A stretch of 13,120 nucleotides of DNA, taken from positions 15,694-28,813 of the forward strand of contig NYTF01000047.1 of NCBI GenBank assembly GCA_002683355.1. Direction: 5' to 3'. Source of the DNA: Paracoccaceae bacterium. GTDB lineage: Bacteria; Pseudomonadota; Alphaproteobacteria; Rhodobacterales; Rhodobacteraceae. Positions 6,931 through 13,120 of the stretch are shown here, piece after piece. The position numbers and the translations under genes are program-made. Below the pieces are notes generated by a model. The model was not told the DNA's origin, did not search any database, and worked only from the letters and a program-made list of their open reading frames with translations. Position 1 is the stretch's first letter. The number at the start of each line of letters is the position of its first letter.

Positions 6931-8520
6931 ATGACTAACTTACAAGAAATTGCAAAAACCTCAAAAGCTTGGCCATTTGAAGAGGCAAGGAAACTTGTAA
7001 AGCGATACAAAAATAAAGCACCAAAGACTGGTAGTGTTATCTTCGAGACTGGATATGGCCCAAGTGGACTGCCGCATATAGGTACCTTTGGCGAAGTTGC
7101 GAGAACAACAATGGTTCGCAATGCGTTTGAACAGATTTCTGATATTCCAACACGCTTGATCTGCTTTTCAGATGATTTGGATGGCATGCGAAAGATACCT
7201 GATAATGTACCAAATCCCACGGCCTTGGAGCAATATTTGCAAAAACCCCTTACAAGTGTGCCGGACCCTTTTGGCACACATGATAGCTTTGGAGATCATA
7301 ACAATGCTATTTTGCGCCGATTTTTAGATACATTTGGATTCCAATATGAATTTTATTCTGCAACAGAATTTTATAAATCTGGGCAATTTGATGAGATTTT
7401 ATTATCGGCTGCTAGAAATTATGATGCAATCATGGAGGTGATGTTAGCTTCGCTTCGTGAAGAACGCAGAGAAACATATAGTTGTTTTTTACCGATTTCA
7501 CCAAAAAGTGGAAAAGTCTTGTATGTGCCTATGAAAAATGTCGATGGGGAAAAAGGCTTAATCACTTATTTGGATGAGGATGGGGATGAGACAACCCAAT
7601 CCGTTTTGGGCGGAAGTGTAAAGCTGCAATGGAAACCAGATTTTGGTGCCAGATGGGCAGCGCTTGGAGTGGATTTTGAAATGTATGGTAAAGACCACTC
7701 AACAAATACACCTATTTATGATAAAATATGTAAAATTTTAGGTTCACCAGCACCTGAACATTTTACATATGAATTATTTCTCGATGATAAAGGAGAAAAA
7801 ATTTCAAAATCTAAAGGCAATGGGTTATCAATTGATGAGTGGTTAACATATGCTAGTGCTGAAAGTCTTTCTTACTTTATGTATTTAAAGCCAAAGACAG
7901 CAAAAAGAATGCATTTTGATGTAATACCTCGAGCTGTTGATGAATATCATCAACAACTTCGCGCATTTACTGATCAGGATTTGACACAGCAATTAAATAA
8001 CCCTGTCTTTCATATTCATAATGCAAAGGTGCCAAAGAGTGATATGGTTATATCCTTTTCGATGCTTTTAAATTTGGCTTCTGTTTCTTCTGCTGTAGAT
8101 AAAGATGGATTATGGGGCTTTATCAAACGTTATGCTCCCGAGGCTTCTCCAGAAAATAATCCCCAATTGGACCAAGCAGCTGGGTTTGCTGTAAAATATT
8201 TTAAAGATTTTGTAATGCCAACGAGAGAATTTAGGTCACCAAGTGAAAAAGAAACAGCTGCCCTTATTGATCTTTCTAAAAGGCTTGAAGCTTGGACGGG
8301 TTCCCATGATGCGGAGTCATTGCAAACATTGGTTTTTTCTGTCGGGAAAGATCATAACTTTGATCCACTTCGGGATTGGTTTAAAGGAATATACGAGGTC
8401 TTATTTGGAGCGTCACAAGGACCAAGATTCGGTGGGTTTATAGCCCTCTATGGGATAGAAGGAACGATTTCTTTGATTGAAAAAGCTTTAAAAGGTGAAT
8501 TACAAAAACCCCCTAAATGA
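6931..8520 (+). CDS. lysK: Lysyl-tRNA synthetase, class I
   Basis: Charges tRNA-Lys with lysine. This is the class I (archaeal-type) enzyme, unrelated in fold to the class II LysS of E. coli; many alphaproteobacteria use it. It has 529 residues, normal for the family. The Rossmann HIGH signature appears as [13 protein letters not shown] (43-55), the KMSKS loop as KISKSKGNG (290-298), and between them lie conserved blocks such as [47 protein letters not shown] (read in parts), and [17 protein letters not shown]. The C-terminal helical anticodon-binding part ends [19 protein letters not shown] 6931 matches the usual N terminus (a short leader, then [10 protein letters not shown]); the upstream GGA is a weak ribosome binding site. 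Often named lysS in databases despite being class I. Confidence 0.97.
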   Translation: MTNLQEIAKTSKAWPFEEARKLVKRYKNKAPKTGSVIFETGYGPSGLPHIGTFGEVARTTMVRNAFEQISDIPTRLICFSDDLDGMRKIPDNVPNPTALEQYLQKPLTSVPDPFGTHDSFGDHNNAILRRFLDTFGFQYEFYSATEFYKSGQFDEILLSAARNYDAIMEVMLASLREERRETYSCFLPISPKSGKVLYVPMKNVDGEKGLITYLDEDGDETTQSVLGGSVKLQWKPDFGARWAALGVDFEMYGKDHSTNTPIYDKICKILGSPAPEHFTYELFLDDKGEKISKSKGNGLSIDEWLTYASAESLSYFMYLKPKTAKRMHFDVIPRAVDEYHQQLRAFTDQDLTQQLNNPVFHIHNAKVPKSDMVISFSMLLNLASVSSAVDKDGLWGFIKRYAPEASPENNPQLDQAAGFAVKYFKDFVMPTREFRSPSEKETAALIDLSKRLEAWTGSHDAESLQTLVFSVGKDHNFDPLRDWFKGIYEVLFGASQGPRFGGFIALYGIEGTISLIEKALKGELQKPPK

Positions 8521-8548
8521 TTTTTTTGATAAATTTTATTTTCAGGCT

Positions 8549-8565
8549 ATCTCCTGTTAGGAGGT
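8549..8565 (+). promoter_or_regulatory. Hairpin masking the ribosome binding site of the DUF4864 gene
   Basis: The Shine-Dalgarno AGGAGGU (8559-8565), seven bases before ATG 8572, is complementary to the AUCUCCU just upstream (8549-8555). The fold is a 7-base-pair stem (one G-U pair) with the 3-base loop GUU, which would bury the whole ribosome binding site. The pairing is seen in the sequence; translational control is inferred. Confidence 0.5.
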
Positions 8566-8571
8566 GTTAAC

Positions 8572-8973
8572 ATGAAGACTATAATTTTTTCACTATTTTT
8601 ATTAATTTGGCCAACCGCTTCTTTTGCAAGTGATACAGATACAATAGAAATCCAGGAAACGATATCGCAGCAGATTAGTTCATTTCAAGTAGACGATTTT
8701 GAGAAGGCATTTACTTTTGCATCCCCTTCAATAAAAAGTATGTTTGGGAATTCGAAAAATTTTGGTAAAATGGTACGTCGTGGTTTCCCAATGGTTTGGC
8801 GTACAAAAGGAGTCACTTACTTAGAGCTTTCTATCTTAAACGGAGATCCCGTTCAAAGGGTCATGATCACAGATATAAATGCGGAAATATTCATTCTAAA
8901 TTATATTATGACTAAAACAGATAAGGGTTGGAAAATAAGGGGTGTTACGATTGATGAGCGCCCATCCACTTAA
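8572..8973 (+). CDS. Secreted DUF4864-domain protein
   Basis: A 133-residue exported protein of unknown function. Residues 1-19 form a signal peptide (MKTIIFSLFLLIWPTASFA, probable cut before SDT). The mature part matches the DUF4864 pattern as I recall it: an amphipathic IQETISQQISSFQVDDF helix, then FTFASPSIKSMFG, NFGKMVRRGFPMVW, and a closing beta region ending GWKIRGVTIDE. It resembles the small cone-shaped NTF2-like folds in layout, but no catalytic residues can be named. ATG 8572 is preceded by a very strong Shine-Dalgarno sequence (AGGAGGT) lying in a hairpin. The gene sits 51 bases after lysK and could be read from it, since no terminator is visible between. No function is proposed. 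Confidence 0.85.
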   Translation: MKTIIFSLFLLIWPTASFASDTDTIEIQETISQQISSFQVDDFEKAFTFASPSIKSMFGNSKNFGKMVRRGFPMVWRTKGVTYLELSILNGDPVQRVMITDINAEIFILNYIMTKTDKGWKIRGVTIDERPST

Positions 8974-9131
8974 AACTGGGTTTTTCTTGTCCATCTACAC
9001 TAAAACCATTAAATTTTATTAATCAGTCTTCAGTTAACGATTAATTTCACTTGACCTAACCCGACTTATTCATCATCGTCATGTTTCAATATAATAAAAT
9101 TATTATTTTATAACTATATGAGGAGACAAAA
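8974..9131 (+). promoter_or_regulatory. Upstream region of the amino-acid transporter operon
   Basis: This 158-base gap should contain the end of the DUF4864 transcript and the transporter promoter. AAAAC-TGG-GTTTT (8972-8984) is a weak AT-rich hairpin running into T and is at best a poor terminator. ATTAATC (9018-9024) and GATTAAT (9039-9045) are perfect inverted repeats with centres 21 bases apart, a spacing that suits a dimeric regulator. A TATAAT hexamer lies at 9090-9095 without a convincing -35. ATAAAAT-TATT-ATTTTAT (9094-9111) is a further AT-only inverted repeat. AGGAGA at 9121-9126 is the ribosome binding site of the next gene. Confidence 0.35.
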
Positions 9132-9869
9132 ATGAATAAGTCTATTTTGGCCCTAGTTTTTTCAATTTTCCTTGCTGCCCCAATATTTGCAGCAGATCTT
9201 GGAGGTAGGGTAATTTCTATAGGGTCTGATACCACATACCCACCACATGAATTTATTGAGGATGGAGTGGTAAAAGGCTTTGATGTTGATGTAGTAGCTG
9301 CGATTTGTGAGCGTATAAACTGCGTTCCAAACTGGGTAACTACAGCTTGGGATGGAATTTTTCCAGCACTTGCAAATGGTGAGTTTGACATGGTGGTTTC
9401 AGGTGTAACAATTACTGAAGAGCGTGATAAGATTGTTGATTTCTCGGATCCATATATCATTGTGCAACAAGGTATTTTAATGAGAGTTTCTGACAAAGGA
9501 GCTACAATTGATGATTTCAAAAGTGGTGCGATGAAACTTGCGTCTCAAAATGGAACCACAAATGCTGCTTTAGGGGAAGAATTAGTTGGTCGAGATAACT
9601 TAGCTTTATTCGACTCCTTCAATAATGCTGTAATTGCTGTTCAAAACGGAGATGTTGATGGTGTTATCATTGATAGCACATCTGCAGCTGCGTATGAGCA
9701 AGAGTTTGCAGGAGAACTTGCTGTAGGTATAACTGGCTTATCTTCTGATCCTCTAGGATTGGTTTTTCAAGAAGGTGACGGAATGCAGGATGACTTTAAT
9801 GAAGGACTAGCAGCGATAATAGCTGATGGCACTTTACAGGAGCTAACCATCAAATGGTGGCCAAAATAA
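9132..9869 (+). CDS. Periplasmic amino-acid-binding protein of an ABC transporter (SBP family 3)
   Basis: Binds a polar amino acid or related amine in the periplasm and delivers it to the permease. It has 245 residues with a signal peptide (1-20, probable cut in PIFA/ADLGG). The mature protein follows the family 3 layout: GSDTTYPPHEF at the start of lobe 1, GFDVDVVAAICERINC (Cys59 and Cys64 may form the small disulfide known from HisJ-type proteins), WDGIFPALANGEFDMVVSG, then VTITEERDKIVDFSDPY, where Arg98 would hold the ligand carboxylate, and lobe 2 with NGDVDGVIIDSTSA, where Asp181 would hold the amino group. These contacts point to an alpha-amino-acid-like ligand, but specificity cannot be read. 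A clear AGGAG precedes ATG 9132. It is the first gene of a three-gene operon, followed by a strong hairpin. Confidence 0.93.
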   Translation: MNKSILALVFSIFLAAPIFAADLGGRVISIGSDTTYPPHEFIEDGVVKGFDVDVVAAICERINCVPNWVTTAWDGIFPALANGEFDMVVSGVTITEERDKIVDFSDPYIIVQQGILMRVSDKGATIDDFKSGAMKLASQNGTTNAALGEELVGRDNLALFDSFNNAVIAVQNGDVDGVIIDSTSAAAYEQEFAGELAVGITGLSSDPLGLVFQEGDGMQDDFNEGLAAIIADGTLQELTIKWWPK

Positions 9870-9878
9870 AATTGAATG

Positions 9879-9910
9879 TTCGTACCGGGTTTCTACTAAT
9901 CCGGTACGAA
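9879..9910 (+). promoter_or_regulatory. Intergenic hairpin between binding-protein and permease genes
   Basis: TTCGTACCGG and CCGGTACGAA form a perfect 10-base-pair stem; a G-U and two A-U pairs extend it inward, leaving the 6-base loop UCUACU. It starts nine bases after the binding-protein stop and is not followed by a U run, so it is not a textbook terminator. Hairpins in this position are known in other ABC operons (for example malE-malF) to protect the binding-protein mRNA and lower permease expression; that role is inferred here. Confidence 0.7.
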
Positions 9911-9919
9911 TTGCTATGA

Positions 9920-11632
9920 ATGACATCAATTCAAAAGGGTATTATGCAATCAATTTTAGATAAGCTTCGTAGTATCCGCGCCAGTAATCTTATATTTCTT
10001 GCCGTTGCACCGGTATTAATCTATTTGATTTTTACATCACGAAACTACGCGCCAGCTTTATATTCAGTTTTGGGTATTGAGGAAAATGCGGGCAGTTTGT
10101 TTTTAGCATTTTTAATATTGGTAAGTTCTGGATTTACTGGTTTGGTCGCTAGCATTGCTTTGTCAAGTTCTACCAGGCCAGATCTCCTTCCAGATGTAAT
10201 TAAAAACTACCGCAAAAGGGCACTATTATTTTTTTGTGTGCAGTTAGTATTACTGTTAATTTTAGTTTTTTTTAATATAACTGATAATTACGTTGTGTCA
10301 GTTGCAATAAATTCTGCTGATCCTAGAAGCGCAGAATGGATTATTATGTCTGATAAATCATTTGTTTTGGAAGAAAGCTTTCAAAACAAATTATTGCTGG
10401 ACTCGAGGTGGTATTTAAAATTATTTGCTATCTTTAGTTTTCTTTCTATTGTTTTTGCCTTTTTAAGAAATGAACAACATAAGTTATTACCTCTAAAATT
10501 ATTATTATTTTTATTAGTCCTCATAAATTTTTCAGGAATGTTTTACATTCTAATGATTGCGCACGCTGGCTTTGCTGTAGGAATAATGATTACCTTGAGA
10601 GCGGCATTTTTCGCATATATTGGGGCATCATTCTTAGGATTAATTTGGGCTTTACTAGTAAATTTAAAGCCTTCCAAAAGATCTTCATATGTATTTTCAT
10701 TTTGTGGAGTGTTGTTAATTTTATTAGGAATTTTTTATACAACAAGACCATATGAAGAGATTGTATTAGCGGGAAACTTAGAGGGTAAGATAGGTATAGT
10801 TGCTGGTACTCCTCAATCAATAACAGACATAATCAGGTATGGAGAGTTTTTAGCTATTGAGACAGATAAACCATTTAAGATAAGATCAATGGCAACGCCA
10901 GAGCAAGCACTAAGTAGTTTGGAAAAGGGTCGCGTTTCGGCGATCGTGATTGATACAGAAAAAGTTGGTAATCTACCCATAATTTGGAGCGCAGACTATT
11001 TGTCAAGTTTTAACAAGACGATGGCAACTATTGGATACGTACTTGGTAGCCTTTCAATTTTGCTCATGGCTATTGGATTATTAACGAATGCGCATCCTTT
11101 AGCAGTATTTTCAGATTTTTTTGTGGATACGATACGAGGAATTCCAATGCTTGTTATAATTTTGTATGTTGGGCTTCCTTTAGCTGGGGCTATAAAGAGT
11201 GCTTCAGCAGGCTATATTGATATGCAGATGATGACTCGAGGAATAATTGCGATTGCAATTGGTTATTCTGCATATATGGCCGAAATATTTAGAGCAGGTA
11301 TAGAAGCAATACCCAAGGGACAGATAGAAGCTGCTCGGACATTGGGATTGCGAGAGTGGCATGTTGCCAGATTTGTAATTGTGCCTCAAGCAGTAGCAAT
11401 TGTATTGCCAGCCTTGGGGAATGAATTTATCGCTATGTTAAAAGACACTTCCTTGGTATCTATTCTATCTGTAAGAGATTTGACTCAGCGAATGCGAGAG
11501 TTTCAGGCGCAAAGTTTTCTTGTATTTGAACCCTTTAATTCAGCAGCATTAGTTTACTTACTTTTAACATTGATTGCAGCGTCTGGAATAAAATCCTTAG
11601 ATAAAATTGTAAACAAAGGCCGCTCTGGTTGA
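9920..11632 (+). CDS. Polar amino acid ABC transporter permease with long N-terminal membrane extension
   Basis: Inner-membrane subunit of 570 residues. The last ~210 (about 360-570) are a standard HisM/GlnP-type permease: a first helix, DTIRGIPMLVIILYVGLP, a central helix block, and the ATPase-contacting EAA loop IEAARTLGLREWHVARFVIVPQA (read in parts), then ALGNEFIAMLKDTSL. A normal permease of this family is only ~220 residues. The extra N-terminal half holds about seven hydrophobic helices (near 19-36, 60-82, 100-120, 163-181, 189-248 with two or three, 254-273) and a soluble stretch of about 80 residues (274-352) that looks like part of a binding-protein lobe. ATG 9920 has no clear ribosome binding site; ATG 9944, in frame, has AAGGG four bases upstream and may be the true start. 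The stop overlaps the next start. No ATPase gene is adjacent. Confidence 0.9.
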   Translation: MTSIQKGIMQSILDKLRSIRASNLIFLAVAPVLIYLIFTSRNYAPALYSVLGIEENAGSLFLAFLILVSSGFTGLVASIALSSSTRPDLLPDVIKNYRKRALLFFCVQLVLLLILVFFNITDNYVVSVAINSADPRSAEWIIMSDKSFVLEESFQNKLLLDSRWYLKLFAIFSFLSIVFAFLRNEQHKLLPLKLLLFLLVLINFSGMFYILMIAHAGFAVGIMITLRAAFFAYIGASFLGLIWALLVNLKPSKRSSYVFSFCGVLLILLGIFYTTRPYEEIVLAGNLEGKIGIVAGTPQSITDIIRYGEFLAIETDKPFKIRSMATPEQALSSLEKGRVSAIVIDTEKVGNLPIIWSADYLSSFNKTMATIGYVLGSLSILLMAIGLLTNAHPLAVFSDFFVDTIRGIPMLVIILYVGLPLAGAIKSASAGYIDMQMMTRGIIAIAIGYSAYMAEIFRAGIEAIPKGQIEAARTLGLREWHVARFVIVPQAVAIVLPALGNEFIAMLKDTSLVSILSVRDLTQRMREFQAQSFLVFEPFNSAALVYLLLTLIAASGIKSLDKIVNKGRSG

Positions 11633-12933
11633 CTGGAGAGTTAAAGCAAAATAGTGCGATTTTTTCAAAAACTTGGTATGATGACAATACGACGTCTTAT
11701 GCTGCTAATCATGAAATAACTTCTAATCAGACCTGCGATGTCGCTATCATTGGTGGTGGTTTGGCAGGATTATGCTTGTTACAAAATTTGATTAAGGAGG
11801 GAGTTGATGCATTATTATTGGAAGCAAATGAAATTGGCAAAAGTGCTTCTGGAAGAAATGGAGGTTTCTGCACACCCGGCTGGGCACTATCTCCAGAGGG
11901 GATAGAAAGTCTAGTTGGGTTTGAGATTGCAAATGATTTAAATCAGTTCTCCAAAGATGGATATAATTGGATGGTCAATCGGATTTGTTCAGAAAATTAT
12001 CGTTCTATAGATACAAAGAAAGGTGTTCTGTCTGTATCTTGTTCAGGATCACCAGTTAACGAGTATCCCGAAAGTTTAAGGTTGATACAAAAAGATGAAC
12101 TAAGAACTTTGTTAAAAAGTGATAGATACACTTTTGGAGTTTTTTCAGAAGAAGGTTATCAGTTCAATCCTTTAAATTTTTTAAATTGTTTGCAAAAAGA
12201 AATAGTTGAACTTGGAGGCCGAATTTTTACAAATTCAAAAGTTGTGTCAATGGACTATTTAAAAGATCTTTGCATTTTAAAGGTAAATAATAGTAATTTT
12301 TCGGTAAGTGCTAAAAGAATTGTTTTTGCTACAGGAGGGTATGGAGGTCGTGAAACAAGTCCAGTATCAAAAAGTATTTTACCCATTCAAACTTATATAG
12401 CTGTTACTTCACCTTTAACGATGGAGCAGAAAAAAATAATAAACTGTAATTGGGCGATTTACGATACTCGGCGTGCTGGAAATTATTATCGTATTTTACC
12501 AGATAACAGATTACTGTGGGGCCACAGCATTACAGCATTAGGTACCAAGAACACCGATAAAATAAAAAAGAATGCTTTAAAAGATATAGCAAGTATTTTT
12601 CCTGAGCTTTTAGAAGAAACTGCTCCTGGAAAAAATCTTAAGATTGATTATGCTTGGTCAGGAAATATGGCATATGCGTCACATATGATGCCATATGTTG
12701 GTCAAGTAAAACCTAATGTATATTCTTTAGTTGGATTTGGGGGTCATGGAATGAATACTGCACCAGCTGCAGCCAATATTTTAGGTGATTGGTTGACCGG
12801 ATCATCTGATAAATTAAAAATATTTGAAAAGATACCATATGCGTGGAATTGGGGAATGATTGGACCCCTGGGAGCTGAAACAAAATATCTTTATCTTAAA
12901 TTAATGGATAGATTTTCTGAACTGATATCGTAA
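11629..12933 (+). CDS. FAD-dependent amine/amino-acid oxidoreductase, PuuB-like (DAO family)
   Basis: Flavoenzyme of 434 residues, expected to oxidise a C-N bond of an amine or amino acid. The order of motifs follows E. coli gamma-glutamylputrescine oxidase PuuB: a WYDDNTTSYAAN-like leader, the FAD dinucleotide fold VAIIGGGLAG (GxGxxG at 42-47, Glu65 ending the second strand), GKSASGRNGG (70-79), the central YYRILPDNRLLWGH block, DYAWSGNMAYASHMMPYVG, the C-terminal FAD loop GFGGHGMNTAP (369-379) and the tail GPLGAETKYLYLKLMDRF. Soluble, without a signal peptide. The start is a TTG at 11629-11631 sharing bases with the permease stop (TTGA), with AAAGG upstream; no ATG lies near the conserved N terminus. 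Coupling to the transporter suggests it oxidises the imported compound or a derivative. The exact substrate is unknown; sarcosine or D-amino-acid oxidation would be alternatives. Confidence 0.91.
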   Translation: MTGELKQNSAIFSKTWYDDNTTSYAANHEITSNQTCDVAIIGGGLAGLCLLQNLIKEGVDALLLEANEIGKSASGRNGGFCTPGWALSPEGIESLVGFEIANDLNQFSKDGYNWMVNRICSENYRSIDTKKGVLSVSCSGSPVNEYPESLRLIQKDELRTLLKSDRYTFGVFSEEGYQFNPLNFLNCLQKEIVELGGRIFTNSKVVSMDYLKDLCILKVNNSNFSVSAKRIVFATGGYGGRETSPVSKSILPIQTYIAVTSPLTMEQKKIINCNWAIYDTRRAGNYYRILPDNRLLWGHSITALGTKNTDKIKKNALKDIASIFPELLEETAPGKNLKIDYAWSGNMAYASHMMPYVGQVKPNVYSLVGFGGHGMNTAPAAANILGDWLTGSSDKLKIFEKIPYAWNWGMIGPLGAETKYLYLKLMDRFSELIS

Positions 12934-12949
12934 TAAAATATAAACAAAT

Positions 12950-12980
12950 TTAATTAAATTTGGGGGGGGGAATTTATTAA
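12950..12980. repeat. G9 run in the loop of an AT-only inverted repeat
   Basis: TTAATTAAATT (12950-12960) is complementary, with one bulged base, to AATTTATTAA (12971-12980); the loop between is T plus nine G (12962-12970). It lies between the oxidoreductase stop and the stop of the convergent minus-strand frame, and overlaps the end of that frame. It may act as a transcript end, although AT-only stems are weak; no known element is recognised. Confidence 0.55.
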
Positions 12981-13120
12981 TCAAATACTTCTAGATTAAG
13001 TTTTAATTTTTTCCCTATCCAACGAGCCCCCTCTGTATGGTCCCGTTTATTATCTGTGCCAATATCCTCGTGTAATAGAATGCTTATTTTTTTACTAAAT
13101 TGTTGCAGATAATTTTCTAC
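12977..13120 (-). CDS. C-terminal end of an unrecognised minus-strand gene (partial)
   Basis: Reading the minus strand from the window edge gives 47 codons without a stop, ending in TAA at 12979-12977. The peptide begins VENYLQQFSKKISILL, continues HEDIGTDNKRDHTEGARWIG and ends KKLKLNLEVFD. The mixed, soluble composition and the tail-to-tail arrangement with the oxidoreductase favour a real gene whose start lies beyond the window. I do not recognise the family. An open stretch of this length can arise by chance, so confidence is moderate. Confidence 0.5.
   Translation of the reverse strand, partial: VENYLQQFSKKISILLHEDIGTDNKRDHTEGARWIGKKLKLNLEVFD

Noticed and set aside
6900..7277. A 125-codon minus-strand frame opposite the start of lysK
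   Set aside because: It overlaps the HIGH-motif region of lysK, has no recognisable domain, and appears to be a shadow of coding constraint on the other strand.
8972..8984. Intrinsic terminator after the DUF4864 gene
   Set aside because: The stem has one G-C pair and four A-T pairs; too weak to call as a terminator on its own.
9086..9520. A 144-codon minus-strand frame opposite the binding-protein gene
   Set aside because: The opposite strand encodes a clear signal peptide and binding-protein motifs; this frame also covers its promoter region.
1..13120. CRISPR array, tRNA or rRNA genes, insertion sequence, prophage or toxin-antitoxin pair
   Set aside because: No spaced direct repeats, no tRNA-like cloverleaf, no transposase or integrase motifs and no paired small genes were seen on either strand; nearly all the sequence is explained by the listed genes.

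Overview
This window looks like ordinary chromosome from an AT-rich alphaproteobacterium, most likely a marine member of the Rhodobacterales. The base composition is low in GC (roughly mid-thirties percent by eye). The protein set nevertheless reads as Rhodobacterales: a class I lysyl-tRNA synthetase (LysK type), a MoeB/ThiF enzyme with an N-terminal membrane segment, a Dut with the motif-3 form SPGTIDSDYRG followed by LIG, a DUF4864 protein and an EttA starting MASYQYVYHMDG. An AT-rich pelagic lineage such as the NAC11-7/HTCC2255 type is a reasonable guess, but this is an inference from recalled sequence features and not a measured placement.

Layout. Bases 1-2507 hold a tight + strand operon, coaBC (5' end cut off) - dut - moeB-like, with a 1-base gap and then a 1-base overlap. 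ettA (2525-4180) runs the other way and meets moeB tail to tail. Divergent from ettA are nadD (4293-4883) and dacB (4904-6409), which meets a minus-strand terB-like gene (6411-6833) tail to tail with one base between the stops. Divergent from terB is lysK (6931-8520), followed by a secreted DUF4864 protein (8572-8973) whose ribosome binding site lies in a hairpin. Bases 9132-12933 form an accessory-looking operon: a periplasmic amino-acid-binding protein, a strong intergenic hairpin, a large polar-amino-acid ABC permease carrying an unusual extra N-terminal half, and an FAD oxidoreductase resembling gamma-glutamylputrescine oxidase. At the right edge a minus-strand reading frame enters the window; I cannot name it.

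How the genes work together. The first part is housekeeping: coenzyme A synthesis, dUTP removal, sulfur-carrier activation, translation throttling, NAD synthesis, peptidoglycan trimming and lysine charging. The last operon probably imports an amino acid or amine and oxidises it, or a product of it, with the FAD enzyme. No ATPase subunit for this transporter is present in the window.

I saw no tRNA, rRNA, CRISPR array, insertion sequence or prophage. Nothing amounts to a clearly new system. The best leads are the permease with an extra membrane half and a binding-protein-like segment, the ATPase-less transporter/oxidase operon, two RNA hairpins (8549-8565 and 9879-9910), and two long G runs.
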